Below, piece after piece: positions 24,730 to 35,848 of a stretch of 64,000 bases of DNA (position 1 is the first letter of the stretch; each line of letters opens with the position of its first letter). Made by a program: the position numbers and the translations under genes. The stretch lies in contig NZ_FCOC02000024.1 of assembly GCF_001544455.2 (NCBI RefSeq), positions 24,937-88,936 on the forward strand, in the 5' to 3' direction. The notes under the pieces are model-generated. The model made no database searches. It had not been told where the DNA came from and saw nothing but the letters and a program-made list of their open reading frames with translations. This DNA is from Caballeronia sordidicola. GTDB lineage: Bacteria; Pseudomonadota; Gammaproteobacteria; Burkholderiales; Burkholderiaceae.

Positions 24730-24789
24730 GCGTTGGCCATTCGGCCTGGTTTTTCGCGTGTCTGAGCGTTAGCCATTCGGCCTAGTTTT
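24730..24789 (+). repeat. Two near-identical 24-base direct repeats
   Basis: 24730-24753 and 24766-24789 match at 22 of 24 positions. Both contain GCCATTCGGCCT, and in the first copy GGCC-ATTC-GGCC is a small inverted repeat. They lie in the gap before the pilB-like gene. Confidence 0.7.
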
Positions 24790-24843
24790 AATCGATGGCG
24801 TACGCGGTCATGATCGGGACATACCGTTCAACGAGCCACGCCC

Positions 24844-26058
24844 ATGCCGTCCTCCCTGCCTGTCACCTTTTCCAGACCGCCGCCGCAGTTCAGCGCCCGT
24901 CCCGTCGAAGTTATCGCCGAGGCAGACAGTGCGCCCGCGGTTGCATTGCTCACCGACACCCTGCGTGAAGCCGCGGCGCGCGGCGCATCTGATATCCACA
25001 TCGAACCCGGCGAACACGAATGGCGGATTCGCCTGCGTATCGACGGTGCACTGCACACCTATCTCACGCCGCCGCGCCACTTGCGGGACGCCTTCACCAC
25101 GCGCATCAAAGTGCTCGCCCGGATGGACATTGCGGAGCGGCGTGTGCCTCAGGACGGGCGCCTGCGGCTACCGCTCGCCAATGGAAACCTGGAGGATTAT
25201 CGAGTCAATTCACTGCCGGTGCTGTTCGGTGAGAAGCTCGTCTTGCGCCGGCTGGATTCGCTGCCCAAGGATCTGTCTCTGGCCGCGCTAGGACTTACTA
25301 GCAACCAGCAGAAGACCATCAAGGCTGCCATCCACGCGCCACACGGTCTCGTGCTTGTCACGGGACCAACTGGTAGCGGCAAGACCTTGTCGCTGTATTG
25401 CTTCCTGCAAATGCTCAACGCCGAATCGCGCAACGTGTGCTCGGTTGAAGATCCCGCTGAAATTCAGCTCGCGGGCATCAATCAGGTCAGCGTTCGGGAG
25501 AAAGCCGGACTTACTTTTGCCGTGGCGTTGCGAGCGTTCATGCGGCAGGATCCGGACGTGATCATGGTCGGGGAAATCCGCGACGCCGAGACTGCCGATG
25601 TCGCCGTGAAGGCGGCGCAAACCGGGCACCTGGTGCTCTCGACGCTGCATACAAACGACGCGCCCTCCGCCATCGCGCGACTGCTCGATATCGGTATTGC
25701 GCCATACAACCTCGCCTCTGCGCTCAAGCTCATCACGGCTCAGCGACTCGTGCGCCGGCTTTGTGAAGCGTGCCGCGTGCAGTCCGAGTTCGAACTGGAG
25801 CCGGGCTTCCGTCCGTTCGAACCACGCGGCTGCGCTACGTGTCACGGCATTGGGTATCGCGGGCGTGTTGGCGTTCACCAACTCATGCCCGTCTCGGATG
25901 CACTGCGCGAATTGATCGTGGCTCGCGCCGCTACTCACGGCATTACGCGGCAGGCGCAAAGCGAAGGCATGCCGAGCCTGCGCGAAGCTGCTTTCGCCCG
26001 AGTGCGAGAAGGCGTCACAAGCGTGGCAGAAGCAGCCGGTGCGACGGAGGTCAACTGA
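24844..26058 (+). CDS. pilB: Type IV pilus assembly / type II secretion ATPase (PilB/GspE), short form
   Basis: Cytosolic hexameric ATPase that drives pilin polymerisation. Walker A is GPTGSGKT (174-181). DPDVIMVGEIRD (236-247) carries the Walker B glutamate, and TGHLVLSTLHT is the His box. Two CxxC pairs (C307/C310 and C330/C333) form the zinc site of assembly ATPases. The conserved N2-type domain starts near residue 30 (ALLTDTLREAAARGASDIHIEP). At 404 residues it lacks the N-terminal N1 domain present in ~570-residue PilB. The stop overlaps the pilC start (TGATG). pilD follows, but no pilin gene is nearby. Confidence 0.88.
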   Translation: MPSSLPVTFSRPPPQFSARPVEVIAEADSAPAVALLTDTLREAAARGASDIHIEPGEHEWRIRLRIDGALHTYLTPPRHLRDAFTTRIKVLARMDIAERRVPQDGRLRLPLANGNLEDYRVNSLPVLFGEKLVLRRLDSLPKDLSLAALGLTSNQQKTIKAAIHAPHGLVLVTGPTGSGKTLSLYCFLQMLNAESRNVCSVEDPAEIQLAGINQVSVREKAGLTFAVALRAFMRQDPDVIMVGEIRDAETADVAVKAAQTGHLVLSTLHTNDAPSAIARLLDIGIAPYNLASALKLITAQRLVRRLCEACRVQSEFELEPGFRPFEPRGCATCHGIGYRGRVGVHQLMPVSDALRELIVARAATHGITRQAQSEGMPSLREAAFARVREGVTSVAEAAGATEVN

Positions 26059-27266
26059 TGCAACCATCCCAGCCATCAGATGCGCGCTTCAGATGGCGAG
26101 GCATCGACGCCACCGGTGCGAACAAACGAGGCAAGACCATCGCCACGGACGCCACGGCGGCGCGCGCCGCCCTTAAACGCAATGGCGTAACGGCGCTGGA
26201 ACTCACTAGATTGGGACCAGCACCGCCGCCCAAGGCCCGGCCCACCGATGTCACCCTTTTCACCCGGCAACTCGCCGGCTTGCTGCGCGCAGGACTGCCG
26301 CTCGCGCCATGTCTGGACCTTATTGCGCAGACACCTTCGCGCGGCGGCTTGCCGCGCATTGTCGGATCGGTCGAGCGGGACATCACGCGAGGTATTGCCT
26401 TTTCAGACGCGCTGGCGCGTCATCCGGCATGCTTCAACGCGCTGTACTGCCAACTGGTATCAGTCGGTGAAATGGCCGGCGCGCTGCCGACCGTGCTCGC
26501 GCGCCTCGCGGAAGATCGCGAGCGAGCCGGCGCCCAGCGCGCGAAGCTGCGTGCCGCGCTCACCTATCCGGTCGCCGTGCTGCTGCTCTCTCTTGCGATT
26601 ACGGCGGGATTGCTGATCGGCGTGGTGCCGACCTTCAAAACGATCTTCGACGGTTTCGGTGCGAAGCTGCCGGCACCCACGCTCTTTGTGCTGGCGTTAT
26701 CGGATGGCGTTGCGCGCTGGAGCGTGCCGTTCGCGCTCTTTTGCATGATCTCCGTGGCAATGTTCAAGCGGCTGTTGCAACAGGTGCCTTCAATCCGCAG
26801 CGTGTTTGACCGCGCCGTGCTGAAGTTGCCGCTTGCGGGTTCGCTGCTGCGTGCGCTCGCCGTTGCCCGATGGAGCCGCGCGCTCGGCACGTTGCTCGCG
26901 GCTGGAACGCCGTTATCCGATGCTTTTGATTCCTTGTCGAATGCCACGGGAAACCGCATCTTCGATACCGCCACCACCGAGATCGCCGGACGGCTTCGGC
27001 GTGGCGAACGCCTGGCCGCCGCCATGCGCGCGGCTGGCTGCTTTCCGCCGGATGTCGTACAGCCAATAGCAGTCGCCGAGGAGTCCGGATCACTGGACGC
27101 CATGCTGCTCGATCTGGCTACACTGGGCGACCGTCAGGTCGACGAACAGACAAGCGCTTTCGCGAGCTTGTGCGAACCAGTGGTGATCGTCGTGCTTGGC
27201 GCGCTGGTGGGCGGCCTTGTTGTGGCGATGTATCTTCCAATCGTGCAGCTCGGGAATGTGGTGTAG
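26058..27266 (+). CDS. pilC: Type IV pilus assembly platform protein PilC / GspF family
   Basis: Inner-membrane platform protein that couples the assembly ATPase to pilin insertion, 402 residues. The start is fixed by the TGATG overlap with pilB and gives MQPSQPSDARFRWRGIDATG, the normal N-terminus. An open frame continues about 290 bases upstream but is only the pilB gene in another frame. Two GspF domains are visible: VTLFTRQLAGLLRAGLPLAPCLDLI to a membrane helix AVLLLSLAITAGLLIGVVP, then RWSRALGTLLAAGTPLSDAFDSL to the final helix VVIVVLGALVGGLVVAMYLPI. Confidence 0.92.
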   Translation: MQPSQPSDARFRWRGIDATGANKRGKTIATDATAARAALKRNGVTALELTRLGPAPPPKARPTDVTLFTRQLAGLLRAGLPLAPCLDLIAQTPSRGGLPRIVGSVERDITRGIAFSDALARHPACFNALYCQLVSVGEMAGALPTVLARLAEDRERAGAQRAKLRAALTYPVAVLLLSLAITAGLLIGVVPTFKTIFDGFGAKLPAPTLFVLALSDGVARWSVPFALFCMISVAMFKRLLQQVPSIRSVFDRAVLKLPLAGSLLRALAVARWSRALGTLLAAGTPLSDAFDSLSNATGNRIFDTATTEIAGRLRRGERLAAAMRAAGCFPPDVVQPIAVAEESGSLDAMLLDLATLGDRQVDEQTSAFASLCEPVVIVVLGALVGGLVVAMYLPIVQLGNVV

Positions 27267-27305
27267 GTGGTGTAGGATCGCAGCCGAATTCAACCCAGGA
27301 GAGTC

Positions 27306-28205
27306 ATGCATCCCTCGTATCAGGCGGAGTTTTCAGGCCGCTATCTCGACGCTTACGGTTCCGCTTTCGGCGCACTGCCGCTCGCGGCGCAGTATGGTTT
27401 CGCGATCGTGTTCGGGCTCGTGATCGGCAGCTTCCTGACCGTCGTCGTGCACAGGTTGCCGATCATGCTGGAACGCGCGTGGCGCGCGGAAGCCGCCATT
27501 GAAAGCGATTTAGAAGACAAGCCGGCGCAACGCTACAACCTTGCCGTGCCGCGTAGCGCCTGCCCGCATTGCGGCCATGTGCTGCGCCCCTGGGAGAACA
27601 TTCCGGTCGTGAGTTATGTGCTGCTGCGTGGCCGTTGCGCCAAGTGCGGCGCGCGCGTGAGCGCACGCTATCCGCTGACGGAGCTTGCGACCGCGCTGCT
27701 CGCCGCGCTTTCGCTTTTTGCGTTCGGTCCAACATGGATCGCGCTCGCGGCGTTCGGCCTGTGCGCCACGTTGCTCGCCATGAGCCTGATCGACTTCGAT
27801 ACCCGCTATCTTCCCGACTCGCTCACGTTGCCGCTGCTGTGGGCAGGCCTGATTGTCAATCTCGACGACACAGCGTTCGTCCCGCTGCACGAAGCGGTGA
27901 TCGGCGCGATCGCGGGTTATCTGTTTCTATGGTGCGTATATTGGCTGTTCCGGCTCGTACGCGGCGTAGAAGGAATGGGCTATGGCGATTTCAAGCTGCT
28001 CGCCGCGCTCGGCGCATGGCTAGGTTGGGAAGCGCTGCCGCAGATCGTGCTGGTATCGGCGCTTGCGGGCGCTGTCTTTGGACTCGTGGCTACCGGCATA
28101 GGCAAGATGCGTTTCGAGGAACCGCTTCCGTTCGGGCCATTTCTTGCAGCCGGTGGCGCAATCACGTTGTTCTTCGGCACGCCGTTCTACACGCTGTTCG
28201 GATAA
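27306..28205 (+). CDS. pilD: Prepilin peptidase PilD
   Basis: Inner-membrane aspartyl protease that cleaves prepilin leaders and N-methylates the new N-terminus, 299 residues. It has the zinc-binding cytosolic loop with two CxxC pairs (CPHCGH and CAKCGA), the first catalytic Asp in SLIDFDTRYLPD and the second in the GxGD motif GMGYGDFKLLAALGAWLGW. Eight hydrophobic segments fit the family. AGGAG lies a few bases before the ATG at 27306. It is 39 bases after pilC and 16 before coaE, the usual pilBCD-coaE order. Confidence 0.95.
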   Translation: MHPSYQAEFSGRYLDAYGSAFGALPLAAQYGFAIVFGLVIGSFLTVVVHRLPIMLERAWRAEAAIESDLEDKPAQRYNLAVPRSACPHCGHVLRPWENIPVVSYVLLRGRCAKCGARVSARYPLTELATALLAALSLFAFGPTWIALAAFGLCATLLAMSLIDFDTRYLPDSLTLPLLWAGLIVNLDDTAFVPLHEAVIGAIAGYLFLWCVYWLFRLVRGVEGMGYGDFKLLAALGAWLGWEALPQIVLVSALAGAVFGLVATGIGKMRFEEPLPFGPFLAAGGAITLFFGTPFYTLFG

Positions 28206-28221
28206 AGAGAGGAGTCGCGAG

Positions 28222-28845
28222 ATGTTCAGCATCGGCTTGACGGGCGGGATTGGTAGCGGCAAGACGACCGTGGCGGATATGTTCGCGGCGCACGGAGTCG
28301 CGATCATCGATTCCGACGTGATCGCGCATCGGATCACAGCACCCGGAGGCGTCGCCATGCCGCTGATCGAAAGTGCGTTCGGCCCTGAGTTTGTCGCCGC
28401 CGATGGCTCCATGGATCGCGCGAAGATGCGTGCCCGCGTATTCACCGATCCCGCCGCGAAAGCCCAGCTCGAATCCATCACGCATCCGCTGATCCGCGCA
28501 GAAAGCGAGCGGCAGCGCAGCGAAGCGCCCGGTGCGTATCACATCGTCGTGGTGCCGTTGCTGATCGAAGCGGGAGCGCGGGCCAGACACGTCGACCGGA
28601 TTCTCGTTGTCGATTGCCCCGTGGAAACTCAGATCGAACGCGTGATCCAGCGTAATGGCTTCGAGCGGGAACAGGTCGAAGCCATCATCGCCCGTCAGGC
28701 AACGCGGGAAGCACGGCTCGCTGCGGCTGACGACGTCGTGGTCAACGACTGCGCTGCCACGCTGGAAAAATTGCAGCGCGAGGTCGACGTTTTGCATGGG
28801 CGCTATATCGAGATGGCAGCGCGGGCGAGCAAGCCGCGTTCCTAG
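28222..28845 (+). CDS. coaE: Dephospho-CoA kinase
   Basis: Final enzyme of coenzyme A synthesis, phosphorylating the 3'-hydroxyl of dephospho-CoA with ATP. It is 207 residues. The P-loop GLTGGIGSGKTTVADMF is at the N-terminus, followed by IIDSDVIAHRIT. LESITHPLIR and VVPLLIEAGARARHVDRILVVDCP are also conserved family stretches. The start is the ATG at 28222 with GAGGAG upstream; the frame continues upstream into pilD. It is tightly linked to pilD. Confidence 0.95.
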   Translation: MFSIGLTGGIGSGKTTVADMFAAHGVAIIDSDVIAHRITAPGGVAMPLIESAFGPEFVAADGSMDRAKMRARVFTDPAAKAQLESITHPLIRAESERQRSEAPGAYHIVVVPLLIEAGARARHVDRILVVDCPVETQIERVIQRNGFEREQVEAIIARQATREARLAAADDVVVNDCAATLEKLQREVDVLHGRYIEMAARASKPRS

Positions 28846-29001
28846 CAAGTGCATGCAACGCGTTCGAATTCCTCATCATCGGCGCTGAAAACGGGCATCG
28901 GATGCGATTCAACGTGGAGATTTGCCTGGGGTTTGATGCGGCATTAGAATGTCCTCACTTTCTGCAATCGAAACTTTCGACCCACGCCGAGGCGAGCGCG
29001 C

Positions 29002-29757
29002 TTGATCCTTTACGAGTACCCCTTCAACGAGCGAATCAGGACGCTGCTGCGTCTCGAAGATCTTTTCGAGCGCTTCACCTTCTTTCTGACTCAAGAAGAC
29101 CCGCGCGAACACCACGCTGCTTTGACCACGCTGTTCGAGATTGCTGAAGTCGCGGGCCGTACGGACCTCAAGGCCGATCTGATGAAAGAGCTGGAGCGGC
29201 AACGCCAGACGCTCGCGCCGTTCCGGGGAAACCCCGGGATCGAGCAGGAGGCGCTGGAGTCGGTGCTCGGTGAGATCGAACAGACGCTGGCGGGACTTGG
29301 CCAGATGCAGGGCAAGACAGGCCAGCATCTCGCGGACAACGAATGGCTCGCCAGCATTCGCAGCAGGACGATCATTCCCGGAGGAACGTGCCGCTTCGAT
29401 CTGCCGTCGTATTTTGCGTGGCAGCAATGCCCGGCCGAGCAGCGCCGCGGGGATATTGCGAAGTGGGTCACGCCCATGCTGCCTTTGCGTGACGCGGCCA
29501 CCATCGTGCTGCGCCTCGCGCGCGAATCGGGGCAGGCATCGAAGGTAATGGCCATGCAGGGCAGCTATCAGCAGATGCTGTCGGGCCGGACATATCAACT
29601 GATGCAGGTCCGCGTGCCGTCGGATACGCGCCTGATTCCCGAGGCCAGCGCGAACAAATACATGCTTTGGGTACGCTTCACGGTGCAGGACGGTGACTTG
29701 AGGCCGCGTGCCGTCGACGCAGACATTCCATTTCACCTGACACTGTGCAGTCTTTAA
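29002..29757 (+). CDS. zapD: Cell division protein ZapD
   Basis: FtsZ-associated protein that bundles protofilaments and stabilises the Z-ring, 251 residues. It begins MILYEYPFNERIRTLLRLEDLFERF, the conserved ZapD N-terminus, and includes RIIPGGTCRFDLPSYFAW-like and FHLTLCSL elements typical of the family. The start codon is TTG at 29002, supported by that conserved N-terminus. The position between coaE and yacG is the standard proteobacterial order. It links functionally to the dcw cluster at 38429-55864, which encodes FtsZ itself. Confidence 0.95.
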   Translation: MILYEYPFNERIRTLLRLEDLFERFTFFLTQEDPREHHAALTTLFEIAEVAGRTDLKADLMKELERQRQTLAPFRGNPGIEQEALESVLGEIEQTLAGLGQMQGKTGQHLADNEWLASIRSRTIIPGGTCRFDLPSYFAWQQCPAEQRRGDIAKWVTPMLPLRDAATIVLRLARESGQASKVMAMQGSYQQMLSGRTYQLMQVRVPSDTRLIPEASANKYMLWVRFTVQDGDLRPRAVDADIPFHLTLCSL

Positions 29758-29814
29758 ATCGGGTTAAAAACCCTCATTTACTGAACTCAACCTTTATCAG
29801 ATCCGCACTGCCTA

Positions 29815-30006
29815 ATGACTACCATCGTTAAATGCCCGACTTGCGCAAAGGACGTACGCTGGGTTCCGGAAAGCCGGTTCCGCCCGTTTTGTTCAGACCG
29901 TTGCAAGCAAATCGATCTTGGTGCGTGGGCGACCGAGAAGTACAAGATCGGCGGCGGTCAGCAGGACACGCCGCCAGACGATGATTCTTATAGCGGCCTG
30001 AACTGA
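29815..30006 (+). CDS. yacG: DNA gyrase inhibitor YacG
   Basis: Small zinc protein of 63 residues that binds GyrB and limits gyrase activity in E. coli. The Zn site is C7-x2-C10 and C26-x3-C30 (CPTC and CSDRC), followed by KQIDLGAWATEKYKI. It follows zapD by 57 bases. It is convergent with the NUDIX gene across an 18-base gap. Confidence 0.95.
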   Translation: MTTIVKCPTCAKDVRWVPESRFRPFCSDRCKQIDLGAWATEKYKIGGGQQDTPPDDDSYSGLN

Positions 30007-30024
30007 TACCAGCGCACGAGCCGC

Positions 30025-30462
30025 TTAAACTGCTTCCGCCGCGAGCCATTCGAGCACTGGAATGGCTGCGGGCAGCAACGGCGCCACATCGGCGGGAAGA
30101 TGCTGCCAGGCAAGCGCCTGACCTTCCCGGCCAGCCGGTTCACCGTTCCACGCCGTCACCTTGCAGAAGTAAAGCCGCACGTATGCGTGGGGATAGTCAT
30201 GCTCCAGCGTCCGCCAGCGCTCGCAAGCAGTGACATCGATACCCAATTCCTCGTGCAACTCCCGCACGAGCGCTGCCTCAACGCTTTCGCCAGTCTCCAG
30301 CTTCCCGCCCGGAAACTCCCAGTAACCTTCGTACGGTTTGCCTTCCGGACGCTGCGCCAACAGGTAACGGCCGTCCGGCTGGACAAGCACGCCGACCGCC
30401 ACGTCCGTAACCTTGCGCCCGTCAGGCGCCGTGCCCGAAGAACCCGCGTCCAGGAGGGTCAT
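30025..30462 (-). CDS. MutT-like NUDIX hydrolase (probable 8-oxo-dGTP diphosphatase)
   Basis: Hydrolase of 145 residues with a complete Nudix box, GGKLETGESVEAALVRELHEELGI (G-x5-E-x7-R-E-x2-E-E-x-G). VAVGVLVQPDGRYLLAQRPEGKPYEGYWEFPGGK is the MutT-type N-terminus, consistent with cleaning oxidised nucleotides; other NUDIX substrates remain possible. The start ATG overlaps the stop of the upstream ATPase gene by four bases (ATGA). An open frame extends further upstream but lies inside the ATPase gene. It is the last gene of the argJ-ATPase-NUDIX unit. Confidence 0.88.
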   Translation of the reverse strand: MTLLDAGSSGTAPDGRKVTDVAVGVLVQPDGRYLLAQRPEGKPYEGYWEFPGGKLETGESVEAALVRELHEELGIDVTACERWRTLEHDYPHAYVRLYFCKVTAWNGEPAGREGQALAWQHLPADVAPLLPAAIPVLEWLAAEAV

Positions 30463-31322
30463 GCTTTGCGGCCCGAATAGTCGCGCGCGAATTGCCATGC
30501 CACGCGGCCTGAGCGCGAACCACGTTCCAGCGCCCAGACGAGCGCGTCGCCGCGCGCATTCGCGATCTCTTCTTCCTGGCAGCCAAAGTGCTTGAGCCAG
30601 TGCCCGACAATGGTCAGGTAATCGTCCTGCTTGAACGGGTAGAAGCTCACCCACAAGCCGAATCGCTCGGACAGCGAAATCTTTTCTTCAACCACTTCGC
30701 CCGGATGAATCTCGCCATCCGACGTGTGTTTGTAGGTCTCGTTGTCGCTCATGTATTCGGGCAGCAAATGGCGCCGGTTCGACGTGGCGTAGATCAGCAC
30801 ATTGTCCGATTGCGCCGAAATGGAGCCGTCGAGCGCCACCTTCAGCGCCTTGTAACCCGACTCGCCATCTTCGAACGAGAGGTCATCGCAGAAAACGATG
30901 AACCGCTCCGGCCGTGTGGAAATCAGGTCGACTATGTCGCCAAGATCGTGCAAATCGTCCTTATCGACTTCGATCAGACGCAAACCCTCGGACGCGTATG
31001 CGTTCAGGCACGCCTTGATCAGCGACGACTTGCCCGTTCCGCGCGCGCCCGTGAGCAACACGTTGTTCGCCGGCGCCCGGCGCACGAACTGCCGCGTGTT
31101 CTGCTCGATCAACTGCTTTTGGCGTTCGATATTGCAAAGATCATCGAGCGACAGCGCCGACAGGTTCGGCACCGGTTGCAAAAACCCGCGTCCCTGACGC
31201 TTGCGCCAGCGGAACGCCACGGCTTTATCCCAATCGATTTCAGGCGCGGCGGGCGGCAACATCCCTTCAACGCGCGCCAGGACTGCTTCGGCGCGCGTCA
31301 GAAATTGTTCGAGTTTATCCAT
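30459..31322 (-). CDS. AAA+ family ATPase (DUF815 type)
   Basis: Cytosolic ATPase of 287 residues, DUF815 family. The Walker A is LLTGARGTGKSSLI and a Walker B-like strand is RFIVFCDDLSFEDGE. A sensor-like stretch VLIYATSNRRHLLPEYMSDN follows, and then ERFGLWVSFYPFKQDDYL. The family is widespread in proteobacteria but has no established role that I know. It lies 15 bases after argJ and is translationally coupled to the NUDIX gene. Nothing in the sequence identifies a substrate. Confidence 0.85.
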   Translation of the reverse strand: MDKLEQFLTRAEAVLARVEGMLPPAAPEIDWDKAVAFRWRKRQGRGFLQPVPNLSALSLDDLCNIERQKQLIEQNTRQFVRRAPANNVLLTGARGTGKSSLIKACLNAYASEGLRLIEVDKDDLHDLGDIVDLISTRPERFIVFCDDLSFEDGESGYKALKVALDGSISAQSDNVLIYATSNRRHLLPEYMSDNETYKHTSDGEIHPGEVVEEKISLSERFGLWVSFYPFKQDDYLTIVGHWLKHFGCQEEEIANARGDALVWALERGSRSGRVAWQFARDYSGRKA

Positions 31323-31337
31323 GGAAAAGTTCGCGGT

Positions 31338-32579
31338 TCAGGAGCGATAGTCGGCATTGATACTGACGTAATCGTGCGAAAGATCGCACGTCCAGATGGT
31401 GGCGGCGGCCTGGCCGCGGCCGAGCAAGACGCGGATCGCGATCTCGCTTTTTTTCATCACGCGCTGGCCGTCTTCCTCGCGATAATCCGGATTCCGGCCG
31501 CCCTTTTTCGCGACGAGCACATCGTCCAGATACAGGTCGATCTTGTTCACGTCCAGGTCCGTCACGCCCGCATAGCCAATTGCCGCGAGAATCCGGCCGA
31601 GGTTGGGGTCCGAGGCGTAGAACGCGGTCTTGACCAGCGGCGAATGGCCAATAGCGTACGCGATCTGCCGGCATTCCGCTTCGTTCGTGCCGCCTTCCAC
31701 GGTCACCGTCATGAACTTGGTTGCGCCTTCGCCGTCGCGCACGATCAATTGCGCAAGCTCCTGCGCCACCGATGTCACCGCGTCGCGCAAAGCGGCGTAC
31801 GCCGCCGAATCCGTTGAATCGATCAAAGGCAATGTCGACTTGCCCGACGCGATCACGATGAAAGAATCGTTCGTGGAGGTATCGCCGTCGATGGTGATGC
31901 AGTTGAACGAGCGATCCGCGACGTGCTTGATCAGCGTGTCGAGCACGGACTGCGAAACGGCGGCGTCGCAGGCGAGGAAACCGAGCATGGTCGCCATGTT
32001 CGGCTTGATCATGCCGGCGCCCTTGCTGATGCCCGAGAGCGTGATCGTGTGACCATCGATCTGAACTTGGCGCGATGCCGCTTTCGGCAGCGTATCGGTC
32101 GTCATGATGGTTTGCGCCGCGTCGAACCAGTGAGCCACTTTCTGGTTGGCAAGTGCGGCAGGCAATCCAGCCTTCAACCGGTCGATGGGCAATGGCTCCA
32201 GAATCACGCCCGTAGAAAACGGCAGGATCTGCGCGGCGTCCAGACCGAGCAAAGCGGCCAGCGCCGTGCAGGTCTCGCGCGTGTGCGCCATGCCCGGTTC
32301 GCCGGTTCCCGCGTTCGCGTTGCCGGTATTCACGACCAGCGCGCGAATGCCCTTGCCACCCGCGCGCACCGCGTCCAGATGCTCGCGGCACACGGTTACA
32401 GGCGCCGCGCAAAAGCGGTTCAGGGTGAACACGCCGCCCACCGTCGCGCCTTCTTCAATCTGCACAACAAGCAGATCCTTGCGATTCGGTTTTCGGATAT
32501 TCGCCTCGGCCCAGCCAAGCGTGACGCCGGCGACGGGATGCAGGTTGGCGGGATCGATCGAGGGAAAATTGACGGCCAT
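31338..32579 (-). CDS. argJ: Bifunctional glutamate N-acetyltransferase/amino-acid acetyltransferase ArgJ
   Basis: Transfers acetyl from N-acetylornithine to glutamate in the cyclic arginine pathway and may also use acetyl-CoA. It has 413 residues. The precursor self-cleaves before Thr197 in SKGAGMIKPNMA-TMLGFLA; that Thr becomes the nucleophile of the beta chain. GVFTLNRFCAAPV and VVNTGNANAGTGEPG are family signatures. I start at the ATG of MAVNFPSIDP; the open frame extends 168 bases upstream without conservation. It heads a small operon with the AAA+ ATPase and NUDIX genes, 200 bases after secA. Confidence 0.95.
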   Translation of the reverse strand: MAVNFPSIDPANLHPVAGVTLGWAEANIRKPNRKDLLVVQIEEGATVGGVFTLNRFCAAPVTVCREHLDAVRAGGKGIRALVVNTGNANAGTGEPGMAHTRETCTALAALLGLDAAQILPFSTGVILEPLPIDRLKAGLPAALANQKVAHWFDAAQTIMTTDTLPKAASRQVQIDGHTITLSGISKGAGMIKPNMATMLGFLACDAAVSQSVLDTLIKHVADRSFNCITIDGDTSTNDSFIVIASGKSTLPLIDSTDSAAYAALRDAVTSVAQELAQLIVRDGEGATKFMTVTVEGGTNEAECRQIAYAIGHSPLVKTAFYASDPNLGRILAAIGYAGVTDLDVNKIDLYLDDVLVAKKGGRNPDYREEDGQRVMKKSEIAIRVLLGRGQAAATIWTCDLSHDYVSINADYRS

Positions 32580-32708
32580 GTTCGCGACTCGCTGAAAGTG
32601 GCGAGTGCCGGAGCGCAGGAAGCGCAACGACACGAAAGATGAATGAAACGGCGCCTGACTGATAAAAGACGGAAAAACAGACGCCGCGAAACGTAAAACC
32701 AATCTGCC

Positions 32709-32735
32709 AAAGACAAACGACGCATCACTGCGTCG
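32709..32735 (-). terminator. Probable terminator of secA
   Basis: On the minus strand, CGACGCA-GTGA-TGCGTCG, a perfect 7-bp stem with a GNRA tetraloop (32718-32735), followed by TTTGTCTTT. It lies about 45 bases after the secA stop and before argJ. Confidence 0.6.
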
Positions 32736-32779
32736 CCTGTCCTGCATACATCAATTTGCCAAAGCGTTTAGACCGCCGA

Positions 32780-35587
<2,808 letters not shown>

Positions 35588-35688
35588 CGGATCAGTGTCT
35601 GCGTCGCGGTATCGGCTTGGAGCGCGCGGAGTGCGCCCCAGTCCGGGGAACCTCGGCGGCTTCAGTCCATGGTGAAATCGAATCGGGG

Positions 35689-35697
35689 ATTTTAGCA
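35689..35697 (-). promoter_or_regulatory. Extended -10 promoter element of secA
   Basis: On the minus strand TGC-TAAAAT (TAAAAT at 35689-35694), an extended -10 form. The -35 position is poor. The predicted 5' leader is about 95 bases. Confidence 0.45.
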
Positions 35698-35807
35698 CGC
35701 GCCCCCGCTGTAGCCTGTGCCCGCATCTTTTGTGATAAAGCAACTAGCGCTACGTTCAAAGGCTTTGAAACGCCGGGCGCGCCCTCTTGCCGCACGCGGC
35801 GCGGCGT

Positions 35808-35813
35808 TACAAT
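35808..35813 (+). promoter_or_regulatory. Probable -10 element of dciA
   Basis: TACAAT 35 bases before the ATG, with TCTTGC 17 bases upstream as a weak -35. Confidence 0.4.
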
Positions 35814-35848
35814 CCTCGCATCGCCGCCAAGCCTCCGCAGACACAACA

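Noticed and set aside
25770..26057. A 96-codon in-frame extension upstream of pilC
   Set aside because: It is inside pilB in another frame. The TGATG junction fixes the pilC start at 26058.
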